Numbered from the stretch's first letter, positions 8,215 through 17,150 are shown. The stretch: DNA of 64,000 nucleotides from Pseudoglutamicibacter cumminsii (GCF_003143995.1 NZ_QFWG01000009.1:1-64000); one strand, 5' to 3'. Program-made: numbers and translations. The notes: generated from the letters alone by a model not told the origin.

Positions 8215-9006
8215 ATGGACGTGATCATTTCTAAGACAAGAACAGATGCCGAAAAGAAGGCTGGCGCTGAAGTTGTTGACGCCATCCGTCGCAAGCCGGA
8301 TTTGGTTCTCGGGTTGGCAACCGGCTCTTCGCCGATCGGCATTTACAACTACGTGGCGGAGCATGTTCGCGACCACGGGCTAGACGTGTCGAAGATCACG
8401 TGTTTTGCGTTGGATGAGTACATTGGCTTGGAACCAACGCATCCGGAGTCCTATCACTCGGTGCTGACTAAATACGTAACTGAGCAGTGGGGTTTGAAGC
8501 CTGAGCAGGTTTTCATCCCTAATGGCATGGCTGAGGATCCACGCGCTGAGGCGGAGAATTACGAAGCTGAGATGGCTAAGCGTGGTTTCGCTGACCTGCA
8601 GATTGTCGGTATCGGCAGCAACGGCCACATCGGGTTCAATGAGCCGGGCTCCGCGCTGGGTTCGCGTACTCGCGTGAAGACGCTGCACCCGCAGACGCGC
8701 CAGGATAATTCCCGCTTTTTCGATAATGACATCGATGCTGTCCCTGTTCACTGCATTACGCAGGGGATCGGTACCGTTATGGACGCGGACCGGGTGCTCA
8801 TGATTGCGACGGGCGCGGCGAAGGCTGTTGCGGTCGCGGGCATGGTCGAAGGTCCTGTTGCAGCGATGGTTCCGGCGTCTGTGCTTCAGTTCCATCGTCG
8901 CTGTGATGTGTATGTCGATGCGGTTGCTGGCGCAGCGTTGAAGGCGCGGGATTACTACGATTTCGTTTCCGCGAACGAGGACGCGATTCCGAAGCCTCGC
9001 CGCTAA
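8215..9006 (+). CDS. nagB: Glucosamine-6-phosphate deaminase
   Basis: Converts glucosamine 6-phosphate to fructose 6-phosphate and ammonia, linking amino-sugar use with glycolysis. It is 263 residues, close to the usual 266. Diagnostic motifs are GLATGSSPIGIY near the N-terminus (phosphate binding), CFALDEYIGL (catalytic Asp) and the active-site loop NGHIGFNEPGS with its His and Glu. No nagA or sugar transporter is adjacent, so it may serve salvage of wall-derived amino sugars; the divergent neighbour is a wall hydrolase. The start at 8215 has only a weak GAGTAG before it. Confidence 0.95.
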   Translation: MDVIISKTRTDAEKKAGAEVVDAIRRKPDLVLGLATGSSPIGIYNYVAEHVRDHGLDVSKITCFALDEYIGLEPTHPESYHSVLTKYVTEQWGLKPEQVFIPNGMAEDPRAEAENYEAEMAKRGFADLQIVGIGSNGHIGFNEPGSALGSRTRVKTLHPQTRQDNSRFFDNDIDAVPVHCITQGIGTVMDADRVLMIATGAAKAVAVAGMVEGPVAAMVPASVLQFHRRCDVYVDAVAGAALKARDYYDFVSANEDAIPKPRR

Positions 9007-9011
9007 TTTTT

Positions 9012-9077
9012 CATCTTTGGCATCGTGTGTGCTGTTATTTTGCGTCGCAAGTAACAGCACACACGATGCCAAAGGTT
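9012..9077. repeat. 27-bp repeat units as an inverted pair with short loop
   Basis: Forward unit 9012-9038 and reverse unit 9051-9077 share the loop TCGTGTG and pair almost perfectly around a central TTGCGTCGCAA-like segment. It lies between the convergent nagB and metallopeptidase genes, six bases after the nagB stop, and should act as a bidirectional terminator. Confidence 0.83.
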
Positions 9078-9090
9078 TTAACGGGGGTGG

Positions 9091-9459
9091 TCAGCCCCAG
9101 CCGAGTTCGTGTAGTTCGTCTTCTTCGAAGCCGAGGTGGTGGGCGATTTCGTGGACGAACGTGATGTGCAGTTCCCGCACGATCTCGGTCCAGTTGGCGC
9201 AGGTTTCTTCGAAGGTGCTTTTGAAGAGGACGATGCGGTCGGGGAGCTGCCCCATTTCGTCTTCGCCGCGTTCGGTCAGTGGCGTCCCGTCGTAGTAGCC
9301 GTAGGTGAGGGTGTCGGGGTGTTCGCCGAAACCAGGCTCGGGCTCTTCCTCGATAAAGATGTGGATGTTGTTCATCGCGGCGGTGAGCTCGCGAGGCAGC
9401 TGCTCGTATACGGAGTGGGCAGCGTATTCGAACGCTTCGGTGGTGACGCGGAAAGCCAT
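9091..9459 (-). CDS. Small zincin-like metallopeptidase family protein
   Basis: A 122-residue protein with the zinc-protease motif HEIAH (residues 103-107) near the C-terminus, followed by HLGFEEDELHELGWG, which is the signature of the minimal actinobacterial zincin-like family (former DUF1025). These small proteins keep the HExxH helix with a C-terminal Glu/Asp-rich tail as likely third ligand. Their substrate is unknown and some may not be active proteases. No signal peptide, so cytoplasmic. Full family length. The start ATG has a poor ribosome site. Confidence 0.85.
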   Translation of the reverse strand: MAFRVTTEAFEYAAHSVYEQLPRELTAAMNNIHIFIEEEPEPGFGEHPDTLTYGYYDGTPLTERGEDEMGQLPDRIVLFKSTFEETCANWTEIVRELHITFVHEIAHHLGFEEDELHELGWG

Positions 9460-9594
9460 GTTTTAACCATATGTGGCACCGGGTGACACGCCGATTAAAC
9501 CTTGAAATCTCGGGGTTTTAGGTTAAATCTTGTGTTCGATTAGTCTACTTCGCGTTTATGCATTACACTGGTATCTCGGTGCACAACGCACTAG

Positions 9595-9667
9595 GCCCCC
9601 ATCGTCTAGCGGCCTAGGACACCGCCCTTTCACGGCGGCGGCACGGGTTCGAATCCCGTTGGGGGTA
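9595..9667 (+). tRNA. tRNA-Glu (TTC)
   Basis: The full cloverleaf is visible: acceptor GCCCCCA pairs with TGGGGGT, the anticodon stem CCGCC/GGCGG encloses CTTTCAC with anticodon TTC at 9629-9631, and the T-arm GGGTTCGAATCCC is intact. CCA is not encoded. Confidence 0.97.
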
Positions 9668-9741
9668 CGTTCAAAACTTTGGATTTGGACTACAAGAGAA
9701 GTCCTGGTAGAGTTTTGACCTTGTGAGCGTTTTCGCTTCAC

Positions 9742-9815
9742 GGCCCTGTAGCGCAGTTGGTTAGCGCGCCGCCCTGTCACGGCGGAGGTCGCGGGTTCAA
9801 GTCCCGTCAGGGTCG
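9742..9815 (+). tRNA. tRNA-Asp (GTC)
   Basis: Acceptor GGCCCTG pairs with CAGGGTC. The anticodon loop CTGTCAC gives anticodon GTC at 9776-9778. The D-arm (GCGCAGTTGGTTAGCGC) and the T-arm (GCGGGTTCAAGTCCCGT) are standard. CCA is not encoded. Confidence 0.97.
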
Positions 9816-9838
9816 CGAGATCTTCGAAAGAAGCATCT

Positions 9839-9864
9839 GAACGGCCATCGCAAGATGGCCGTTC
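9839..9864 (+). terminator. GNRA-capped hairpin between tRNA-Asp and tRNA-Phe
   Basis: An 11-bp perfect stem (GAACGGCCATC) closes a GCAA tetraloop, between the second and third tRNA. There is no T-run, so it is more likely a processing or stability hairpin in the tRNA precursor than a terminator. Confidence 0.55.
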
Positions 9865-9937
9865 GGCTCTGTAGCTCAGTTGGTAGAGCGTTCGACTGAA
9901 AATCGAAAGGTCACCGGATCGACGCCGGTCGGAGCCA
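9865..9937 (+). tRNA. tRNA-Phe (GAA)
   Basis: Acceptor GGCTCTG pairs with CGGAGCC (one G-T). The anticodon stem TTCGA/TCGAA holds CTGAAAA with anticodon GAA at 9898-9900. The D-arm GCTCAGTTGGTAGAGC is standard. The T-loop reads ATCGACG, a slightly unusual variant. CCA is not encoded. Confidence 0.96.
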
Positions 9938-9961
9938 CGTAGTGGTCATTAGACCATTGCT

Positions 9962-10004
9962 GAACCCCCATGAGGTTTCTACTCGTGGGGGTTCTCTTAT
10001 TTTT
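9962..10004 (+). terminator. Intrinsic terminator of the tRNA operon
   Basis: A 13-bp stem (GAACCCCCATGAG with CTCGTGGGGGTTC, one G-T) is followed by TCTTATTTTT, 24 bases after tRNA-Phe. Confidence 0.9.
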
Positions 10005-10026
10005 CCTGGTCAGACGCCGCCGATTC

Positions 10027-11410
10027 GGCTTAGGGGTCAAAATGTGTGTCTGGTTTGGGTGTGTCGTGGGTTTAGATGTGGCCTTTTTGGATGCCGATTG
10101 AGTGTGTGTAGGTGGTGTCGATAGCGTTGTCGTAGAGGGCTGGTCGTCCTGTGTGGTGGTCGGCTTGGTTCTCGTTGTGGGTCAGGGCTGGTACTTTGGC
10201 GAGTTGGTTTTGGCCCCAGTTGGACTGCCTGGCGATTTCTGTTGGATCGTCAGGCAGTTCTGTTTTTTGGTGGAGCCACCATTCCAGCATTTTTCGTTGG
10301 TGTTCCCCGGCCCGGCCGCGGTGGGTGCGGGTGAGGAGTTTCAGTTGGGCGTTGATTGCGCCTTCAAGGCTGTTGGTGGTGGATTTGATGCGGTGGCGGT
10401 GTTGTAGTTCGGCTGGTGGGTTGAGGTAGGTGAACAGGAGGTTGCTTCGCCATAGGTGTAGCAGGCTGTTGTAGGCCTTACGGGTGTTCGGGTGTGTCCA
10501 GGCCCAGTGTCGTTGGTGGGTGTGCGGGTCTGTGGTGAAAGTTTTCTGGTTGAGCCATCCCCGGTAGAGGGTGCCGTATTCATGGAGTTGCCTCGCCCAG
10601 GTGGCGGCTTCATCCAGGTTGGTGATTCGGGTCAGGTTCAGCGCTAGTTGATAGATCGCCCTCCCGGCATCGGTACGCGGGCGTGAGGTGGTGTAGCGTC
10701 GTACAGCTCGTTGTGCATGGACCAGGCAGCGTTGGATCACGGTGGTAGGCCAGCATTTCTTGATAGCGCTGGCGGCTCCTTGTCCTCCATCGATCACAGC
10801 GATCACCGGGGCGGGGATACGTTGAAGCAGCTTCTGGTAGTCCAGGCTGGTTTCACGCCTGCACCAGTGCCAGGCCAGGACATAATCCAGGGTGGCTGCC
10901 ACGATAAGACACCCGCCACCGGTATAGGTTCCATCGATAAAGATCTGGTCATAGATCGTCCCGGCGTGCTTGATCATCGGGTCAGGTACTTCAACCAGCC
11001 AGCACCAACTAAACCGTCGCTTCAACGTGGAAGGGCTCACCCCAACCTGTTGTGCGGTGTCTTTCAAGCTACGACTCGAGGTGCAGTGATCAATGAACTG
11101 CCTGAACACCGCCGCGTTGGTGATATCCGTTCGGGTTTTGGTGGTGGATGCTCCGCAGAGTTTGCACCGCCACCTCGTCCTACCGTTTGTGGTGGTGCCA
11201 TTGCGTTTCATATCGCCACCGCAGTGGCATCGTGGTCTGTTCTTCGGCATCCAGCCACCACATCACTAGCCAGTACCACATCAACGACACCACACCGAGG
11301 AATGAACGCTCACACCACCGATATATGCACAACAGCCATACATATCCGGCGAAACCCGCGCCAACACAACCGAAAACACCGACCCCGGACACACAATTTG
11401 ACCCTTAACC
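10027..11410 (-). mobile_element. Complete IS1249-like insertion sequence (IS256 superfamily)
   Basis: A 1384-bp element with imperfect terminal inverted repeats of about 26 bp: the ends share GGGTCAAAWTGTGTGTCYGG, offset by one base near the tips. The 9-bp sequence CGCCGATTC flanks it directly on both sides (10018-10026 and 11411-11419), a target duplication of the size made by IS256-type transposases. It carries one uninterrupted transposase gene. Intact ends, gene and duplication indicate a recent and possibly active copy. It sits just past the tRNA operon terminator. Confidence 0.88.
10072..11250 (-). CDS. IS1249-family transposase
   Basis: Transposase of 392 residues. An N-terminal zinc ribbon (Cys8, Cys10, Cys29, Cys32) precedes a helix-turn-helix-like segment (LKDTAQQVGVSPSTLKRR, about 62-79). 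The catalytic core has Asp106 in FIDGTY, Asp154 in AVIDGGQGA followed by the CLVHAQR helix typical of the IS256 superfamily, and a late Glu in NSLEGAINAQLK. This order fits a DDE catalytic triad with a helical insertion. The gene fills nearly the whole element, with about 45 bp to the left end and 160 bp to the right end. No frameshift is seen. Confidence 0.92.
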   Translation of the reverse strand: MPKNRPRCHCGGDMKRNGTTTNGRTRWRCKLCGASTTKTRTDITNAAVFRQFIDHCTSSRSLKDTAQQVGVSPSTLKRRFSWCWLVEVPDPMIKHAGTIYDQIFIDGTYTGGGCLIVAATLDYVLAWHWCRRETSLDYQKLLQRIPAPVIAVIDGGQGAASAIKKCWPTTVIQRCLVHAQRAVRRYTTSRPRTDAGRAIYQLALNLTRITNLDEAATWARQLHEYGTLYRGWLNQKTFTTDPHTHQRHWAWTHPNTRKAYNSLLHLWRSNLLFTYLNPPAELQHRHRIKSTTNSLEGAINAQLKLLTRTHRGRAGEHQRKMLEWWLHQKTELPDDPTEIARQSNWGQNQLAKVPALTHNENQADHHTGRPALYDNAIDTTYTHSIGIQKGHI

Positions 11411-11605
11411 CGCCGATTCTGCGTCGCTCTATCGTCGTCTTGCGTCGCCCTGCAGCACGGCAAGCTCTCAGGGCATGGCGACGAGAACCCGTCAGCGACA
11501 ATGGCTAACATCAACGGTGTCGCACTCAGTGCTACGCAGGGCTGGGTCGCTAAGGCTCGCAGCCGCGGGCTGCTCCCACCAGGGCGTCGCGGCCGTGCTG
11601 GGTAG
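11411..11605 (+). pseudogene. Remnant of a helix-turn-helix-like actinobacterial gene
   Basis: In one frame the sequence reads VALQHGKLSGHGDENPSATM, then ALSATQGWVAKARSRGLLPP and GRRGRAG, ending at TAG 11603-11605. The WVAKARSRGLLPP/GRRGRAG tail resembles the end of the recognition-helix region in small DNA-binding proteins common in actinobacterial mobile DNA. No start with a ribosome site exists, and the insertion sequence abuts the 5' side, so this is at best a fragment. Alternatively it is a chance resemblance. Confidence 0.35.
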
Positions 11606-11910
11606 CGTCGGGGACTGGAACTGTTTCGTCCCCCTCGCACATGAAATTATGAACAGTCGTTCTGCCTCACGATTTCAAACTTTCCGCGGAACCTATCTGT
11701 GGATAGGTGTGCTGTGTTTTACGACCTAGCAGCGTGGGTAGCGCATGAGTTAGCTTACGAAACGCGCGTGCATTCGCGAGGTCATGGTCTGACCTCGTTG
11801 TGCAGATAGGCGGCACAGATCGCATCGCCCGACGTCGGTCGAACCTTCGAGTTCAAGACTCTGCCCCAGCTCCCACTAGCTACATGCCCATGAGGCATTG
11901 AATCCCAGTT
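11606..11910. other. Non-coding stretch, nothing identified
   Basis: About 300 bp between the remnant above and the end of the MMPL gene. Short frames only, no clear hairpin with T-run, no repeats of the 27-bp family. Confidence 0.4.
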
Positions 11911-14097
11911 CTACATTTCGCCTTTTCCGAGCTTTGAGGGCCACCAGATTTTGCGGCCGATATCTGTTGCGAGGGCAGGCACGAGTAGCGATCGAACAAT
12001 AAAGGTGTCAAGCAATACACCAAACGCCACGATGAATGCGATTTGCGCGAGGAACAGAACTGGGATGACCGCAAGAGCCGCAAACGTTGCCGCGAGCACG
12101 AGACCGGCAGAGGTGATCACGCCGCCTGTGATGGCTAGACCGCGCGAGATGCCCCCTCTTGTGCCGTGCGCAACTGATTCTTCGCGCACTCGGGTCATTA
12201 GGAATATGTTGTAGTCAATGCCGAGTGCGACAAGGAACACGAACCCATAGAGTGGCACGGCCGGGTCGACGCCGGGAAAGTTGAAGACGTGGTTGAACAT
12301 CAACGCGGCGACACCAAGCGCGGTACCGAAAGACAGTACGGTTGTCGCGATAAGAATCAGTGGCGCAACAATTGACCGAAGCAGCAGCATCAGGATCAGT
12401 AGGATCACTAGCAGCACCACGGGAATGATGAGCGTGCGGTCATGGATTGACGCGTCATTCGTGTCAACGGCGGTTGCCGTCACGCCTCCTACGATCGCGT
12501 CGCTACCCGAAAGCTCTCCACGAGTGGTACGCACAACCTGCTCCGCGGCTTCAGAATCTGCTGCGACGCTGAGCGTTGCCTGCAGTAGCACTTCTCCGCG
12601 CGAAACCGTAGGTTCCGGTGTGGGAGTTCCTGGAGGGCCAACAGCTTGAAGACCGTCTTTGGTGACCAGTGCGGTGCCGCTCGGTGAATCTGCCGCTACA
12701 ACCGAGACGCTGTCAACACCATCGATGTCGATCAATGTTTGGCTGGTCTGCTGGAGTGTGGCTTCGGGAGTGAGGACATACATGGGGCTTCCCGAACCTC
12801 CGGGGAAATGCTTACCGAGTACCTTCTGTCCATCACGAGCCTCACTGGCTCCGAGCACCAAGTTTGACTGAGACACTCCAGATGCGTTGAGCTGGCTGGC
12901 CCCCAACACTCCTAGGGCGAGGACCACGACAGTAACTACCCACGTGGGTCGTGGATGAGTACGAATAAAGTTGGCGAGGCGGGCCCACATGCCCACTGGC
13001 ATTCCATGCTCTGCCGCGACAACCTCAGGTTCAAAGTGTGGGCGCTTAGGCCAAAAAGCGGCACGACCGAATGCGAAAAGGATGGCGGGCAGCAGCGTGA
13101 GGGCTGCAAGCATCGCAAAAAGAATTCCCACAGCGGCGACGGGACCGAGTGAACTATTGGACTTGAGGTCTGAAAGCAGTAGACACAGCAGCCCGGCGAT
13201 TACGGTGCCTCCCGAAGCGAGGATTGGTTCGAACGAACCGCGAAGGGCCTGCCGGGTCGCAGTGCCGCGATCCTTTGTCTTCCGCAACTCCTCACGAAAC
13301 CGAGACACATATAGCAGGGAGTAGTCGGTTGCAGCACCGATCACGAGAATGAAGAGAATGCCTTGAGTCTGACCGGAGAGCGTGAACAGCCCCCATTTTG
13401 CGAGCCACCAATTCGCAAGCAGCGCAACGGTCAGCGCCATCAAACTTGTCGTCAGCACCGCTACAGGTAAGAGCAGGGAACGGTACACAATGATGAGGAT
13501 GATGAGCACGGCAAGCAGTGCAACACTGAGCAGGAGTCCGTCAATCCCTGAAAACGCGTTCACGAGATCAGCGGTGAACCCAGCCGGACCGGTGACATAC
13601 ACTTGAACGCCCTCGGGAGCCACAGCGCGCAAATGCTCACCTATTCCGGTCGTTGCTTCGCGAACCCCATCCTTCCCTTCAATAGGCACAAAGGTTTGAG
13701 CGGCCTTACCGTCTTCGGACGGAATAAGCGAAGACACCTCTGAGGACACGCCTGGCACGCTTTTGGGGAGCGATGCCACCGCATCGCTGAGTTGAGAGAG
13801 CTGTTTGGGAGTGAGCACTTTTTCACTTGCGACCACCACGACCGCGGGAATTGCCTCGGAGTCGCGGAAATCAGCAAGTCGTTCTTGCACCTGGGTGGCG
13901 TCAGCCGAACTGGGCAAATACGCAGTCTGGTCATTCGATGAGACCTCATCAACTTTGCCAAAATATGGGCCACCCAGGCTACCAGCACCCACCCACAGCA
14001 CAATCAGGAGCGCCGGAATCAGTACTCGTGCCCAACGGCGAACTCTCGGCCGCGCTTCTTTTGATTCTGTCAGCGGTTGTGCTGCACGTGGATTCAT
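11911..14097 (-). CDS. MMPL-family RND transporter
   Basis: Inner-membrane exporter of lipids or other hydrophobic molecules, 728 residues, about 12 hydrophobic segments in two halves. Each half has one N-terminal helix, a large extracytoplasmic loop (about 50-200 and 400-550) and a bundle with the proton-relay region (GAATDYSLLYVSRFREE in the first half, ALGIDYNIFLMTRVREE in the second). These are the two MMPL signatures. Start ATG at 14097 is preferred over one eight codons earlier because AAGGGA lies upstream of it. In Corynebacterium glutamicum an MmpL-like gene (cg0722) lies in the crt carotenoid operon. The decayed isoprenoid genes nearby suggest the same origin here; the present substrate is unknown. 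Confidence 0.9.
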   Translation of the reverse strand: MNPRAAQPLTESKEARPRVRRWARVLIPALLIVLWVGAGSLGGPYFGKVDEVSSNDQTAYLPSSADATQVQERLADFRDSEAIPAVVVVASEKVLTPKQLSQLSDAVASLPKSVPGVSSEVSSLIPSEDGKAAQTFVPIEGKDGVREATTGIGEHLRAVAPEGVQVYVTGPAGFTADLVNAFSGIDGLLLSVALLAVLIILIIVYRSLLLPVAVLTTSLMALTVALLANWWLAKWGLFTLSGQTQGILFILVIGAATDYSLLYVSRFREELRKTKDRGTATRQALRGSFEPILASGGTVIAGLLCLLLSDLKSNSSLGPVAAVGILFAMLAALTLLPAILFAFGRAAFWPKRPHFEPEVVAAEHGMPVGMWARLANFIRTHPRPTWVVTVVVLALGVLGASQLNASGVSQSNLVLGASEARDGQKVLGKHFPGGSGSPMYVLTPEATLQQTSQTLIDIDGVDSVSVVAADSPSGTALVTKDGLQAVGPPGTPTPEPTVSRGEVLLQATLSVAADSEAAEQVVRTTRGELSGSDAIVGGVTATAVDTNDASIHDRTLIIPVVLLVILLILMLLLRSIVAPLILIATTVLSFGTALGVAALMFNHVFNFPGVDPAVPLYGFVFLVALGIDYNIFLMTRVREESVAHGTRGGISRGLAITGGVITSAGLVLAATFAALAVIPVLFLAQIAFIVAFGVLLDTFIVRSLLVPALATDIGRKIWWPSKLGKGEM

Positions 14098-14127
14098 GGC
14101 GCTTCCCTTATACCTAGCCAAGGAAAT

Positions 14128-14147
14128 TTATTTACCTTGGTAAATAA
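14128..14147. promoter_or_regulatory. 20-bp palindromic operator upstream of the MMPL gene
   Basis: TTATTTACC and GGTAAATAA form a perfect inverted repeat around a central TT, 31 bp upstream of the MMPL start in a very AT-rich segment holding TATAAT-like promoter sequences. Size and symmetry suit a MarR-type dimer. A broken marR-like gene lies on the other side, divergent, which is the usual layout for a self-regulated MarR repressor and its target. Confidence 0.6.
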
Positions 14148-14263
14148 TTTATATTAGATAATATAATACCGGGGCCGCTGCCAGTTCAACGCCAGAAGAG
14201 AGCCTGCACCTCTTCGCTGTCGAAGCGAATGACCCTGAAGGCAGGATCATCGGTCGCTCCGAA

Positions 14264-14742
14264 ATGGATCAACAATCCATGCAACAAATCGGAGAAATCA
14301 TGGCAGCGCTCGGCCCGCTCCGCGATGCGGTGGATCGCCTGTTTGAGGCCTCATTGGCTTACATGAAACTTGGGTGGAAAGACATGGGCGCTCTGCATTT
14401 TCTTATCGTCGCAGCGAATTTAAAGAAGATAGCAACCCGGGGCTGTAGGCAACCCACCTAAAACCCTCGACTGTTTCAATAACAAAACTGTTAGACCGTC
14501 TCGAGGGAGGCGGTCACATCACGCGGTCAATTCATCCAGAAGGCAGATGAGCCGCCGCACTCGCTATCACGCCTGACACGCACGAAACCGCCACGCAGAC
14601 GGTGGGTCGCCAGCAGACAAAACGAATTCATACAGCTGCGCGGTTCACTTCTCAAGAGTGCGAGGTGGTCGCACGATGTATCAACGATATGGCAAACGAG
14701 CTTGCTGTCTCCACTGAGCGCTGGGCTACCCAACAACACTAA
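14264..14742 (+). pseudogene. Decayed MarR-family regulator
   Basis: The first frame reads LRDAVDRLFEASLAYMKLGW and KDMGALHFLIVAANLKKIAT, then is lost near 14440. After a frameshift the wing region reads STVSITKLLDRLEGGGHITR and SIHPEGR, then a TGA stop (about 14545-14550). The same frame continues through AVSTERWATQQH to TAA at 14740-14742. The pieces align by eye with the intact MarR at 17147-17809, for example TKLLDRLEGGGHI against TKLLNRLERGGHI. At least one frameshift and one nonsense codon make it non-functional. Homology may begin upstream of 14264. It is divergent from the MMPL gene. Confidence 0.85.
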
Positions 14743-14757
14743 GAACAGGTGAAAGCC

Positions 14758-15587
14758 ATGAGTGTGATCATTGCGGGCTCACCTGGCTTAGTGGGGACCG
14801 CACTGACTGCTGATCTACGTGACCAGGGCAAGCGTGTGGTGCGGCTCGTGGGGCGCCCCGTGAAGTCGGCTGATGAGGTCAGCTGGAATCCTGACTCCGG
14901 GCAGCTTGACCCGGATATTCTCCGCAACGCAAGTGCAATTGTCTCACTTGGCGGAGCAAGCGTCGGCCATCTCCCCTGGACCTCGAAGTATCGAGACACG
15001 CTCTGGAGATCCCGAATTGACGCGACCCGCACAATCGTCCAGCAATTCGGGCTTTGGCTCAGAATGGCGAACCTATTCCCTCCCTCATTTCTGCTTCGGC
15101 CACCGGGTTTTATGGCTCCAAGCCCGGTTTCGAATTTACGGAGCGGTCACCGGTGGGCGACACATTTCTTGCCTAGTTGTGCGCTGCATGGAAATCCGAA
15201 GCACTCAGGGCGGACGAAACCACAGGGGTGACTCTTTTGCGCACCGCCCCGATCCTGCACCCGCAAGGAGTGTTGCGTCCAATGATCCAGCTCACACGAC
15301 TCGGTCTCGGTGGGCCGCTCGGAAGCGGGAAACAGGTCTGGTCTTGAATTTCATTGGAGGATCAGATTCGAGCGATTAATCACATCCTGGCGCACACGAT
15401 TACCGGACCGGTAAATCTTGAAGGCCCCGTTCATGCAACCAATGCAGAGATCGGAAGGGCGCTTGCCAGGAAGCTGCATAGGCCGTTCCTCCTGCCCACC
15501 CCGACGGTAGAGGACGCGATTCACGAGATAGTCTTCTTGACCACAACCTCTACGTCGCGCATTGGCCCATGGAACCTATTCCTCTAA
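14758..15587 (+). pseudogene. Decayed TIGR01777-type NAD-dependent epimerase (SDR39U)
   Basis: The start is well formed (AGGTGA, then ATG) and reads MSVIIAGSPGLVGTALTADL with a Rossmann GxxGxxG, then SLGGASVGHLPWTSKYRDTL. The frame breaks near 15045. Homology resumes in another frame as PSLISASATGFYGSKPGFEF, is cut by TAG (where CAG is expected in LAQLCAAW), continues TLLRTAPILHPQGVLRP and GLGGPLGSGKQVWS, is cut by TGA (where TGG is expected), and ends LEDQIRAINHILAHT and onwards. One frameshift plus two nonsense changes show long decay. The 3' end overlaps the end of the convergent SDR-DUF2867 gene. Confidence 0.88.
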
Positions 15588-17150
15588 TTGTTCTGCTTGC
15601 AAGACGATACGGTGAGCCATACTGCGAAAAATGAACCCATGGAACGGAAGCATGCTCAGCCAATAGAGTCTTCCTGCCAGCCCCCGTGGGAAGAAGGTGG
15701 CTTTCTGCCAGTAGCGGGAACCCGACGAACTGGGGTCGACTCCGAGCTCCAGCCAAGCTTCTCCTGGGAGCTGCATTTCAGCTCTGAGGCGAAGAAGTTT
15801 GTTCGAGATAGCGAGTTCAACTCTCCAAACATCAATTGCGTCACCGGCTCTCACTTGTGAGCTCGTGCGTCGTCCTCTCGCCAGTCCCACTCCGCCGAGA
15901 GCGCGGTCCAGGATCCCTCGCAATGACCACAGTGTCTGAGCTGAGTACCATCCTTGCGCGCCTCCGATCTGCGAGATGACTTGCCACAACGCCTCCTGCG
16001 TGGCTGAGGTTTCAAGACTCCGCTCGTCCGTGAAAACTTTTCGCCCCGCCCAGACGGGGTCACTTGGCAACGGGTCGCTTGGGGCTCGCGGGACGCGAGT
16101 ATCGACCCAGCTGGTCTCGACGCCGTCAACAGCTATGCGGCCGAGCGCAAATCTTACGGCCGCGCGATAGTTCGTCAGTCCTGGGGGCGGTGGGCTGATC
16201 CACTGATCTATGTCATGCTCACTCATTACACAATCATTCTGCAAGGACTCCACCAAAGGTTTGGCAATCTGGCGCGGAACGGGAGTCACCAGGCCAACCC
16301 AATGAGACGCAAGTCTTGGGGTCAGAACGGGGAGCGCCGCAATGTGACGTCGGGGCAGACCTGCTTCAAGTGCATATGCGTTCATCATCTGCTCATATCG
16401 CAGAACATCGGGGCCACCGATGTCGAACTCGCGGTTGAGCGCTTCGTTGATACGAGCAGTAGCGAGTAGGTAGTAAAGTACGTCTCTGATCGCTATTGGC
16501 TGGATAAAATTTCGGACCCACTTGGGTGCAGGCATATACGGCAGTACCTCGGTCAAGTGCCGTACCATTTCAAACGACGCTGAACCAGATCCAATGATCA
16601 CCCCGGCCCGCAGGACGATCGTGGGCACTGAGGAGTCCAGGAGAATCTTCGCAACCTCGGCACGTGAAGCGAGATGTGCCGACAATTTTGTGTTTTTTGG
16701 ATGGAGCCCGCCGAGATAGATGATGCGTCGTATGCTCGCATCAGCGGCCGCGGCAGCAACTGCCTGTGCGATCGTTCGGTCAGTCGCGGCGAACTCTTTC
16801 CCTGCGGTCATCGAGTGGACGAGATAGTACAAGGTGTCGACTCCGACGCACGCCCTTCGAAGAGACAGGGCCTCCGATGCGTCACCCTCACAAATCTCAA
16901 CTTTGTGCGCCCATGGCATGGCCAAGATTCGCTCTCGCGACCGAACGAGAACCCTCACGCGGTATCCAGCTGCCAACAGTCTCGGAATAAGCCGGCCGCC
17001 GACATACCCCGTTCCTCCGAGCACCAGCACGAGCGGTATCCTGCCATCATCACGAGGGAGCGCGATCAGCTCATCTTCGGCACCTGTCGGGTACGTTAAT
17101 TCTTCGTGTTCCGCAAGCCGCAGGCTTTCGGCATCGCCCTCTCTCATCAT
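15576..17150 (-). CDS. SDR (NAD-binding) protein fused to a DUF2867 domain
   Basis: A 524-residue protein. An N-terminal atypical-SDR domain (about 38-330) starts with LVLVLGGTGYVGGRLIPRLL, a Rossmann glycine motif, and has a Tyr-containing LYYLVHSM segment. A C-terminal DUF2867 domain (about 375-520) follows, with WYSAQTLWSLRGILDRALGG and a final LPFHGFIFRSMAHRI. This fusion is common in Actinobacteria near light- or carotenoid-related genes; its reaction is unknown. The GTP-like or NAD specificity is not visible. The start codon overlaps the stop of the upstream MarR gene (ATGA), so the two form an operon. It is intact, unlike most of its neighbours. Confidence 0.85.
   Translation of the reverse strand: MMREGDAESLRLAEHEELTYPTGAEDELIALPRDDGRIPLVLVLGGTGYVGGRLIPRLLAAGYRVRVLVRSRERILAMPWAHKVEICEGDASEALSLRRACVGVDTLYYLVHSMTAGKEFAATDRTIAQAVAAAAADASIRRIIYLGGLHPKNTKLSAHLASRAEVAKILLDSSVPTIVLRAGVIIGSGSASFEMVRHLTEVLPYMPAPKWVRNFIQPIAIRDVLYYLLATARINEALNREFDIGGPDVLRYEQMMNAYALEAGLPRRHIAALPVLTPRLASHWVGLVTPVPRQIAKPLVESLQNDCVMSEHDIDQWISPPPPGLTNYRAAVRFALGRIAVDGVETSWVDTRVPRAPSDPLPSDPVWAGRKVFTDERSLETSATQEALWQVISQIGGAQGWYSAQTLWSLRGILDRALGGVGLARGRRTSSQVRAGDAIDVWRVELAISNKLLRLRAEMQLPGEAWLELGVDPSSSGSRYWQKATFFPRGLAGRLYWLSMLPFHGFIFRSMAHRIVLQAEQLEE

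Noticed and set aside
14264-14461. A 65-codon frame as an intact small gene
   Set aside because: The downstream frames continue the MarR fold, so this is the first part of a frameshifted pseudogene.
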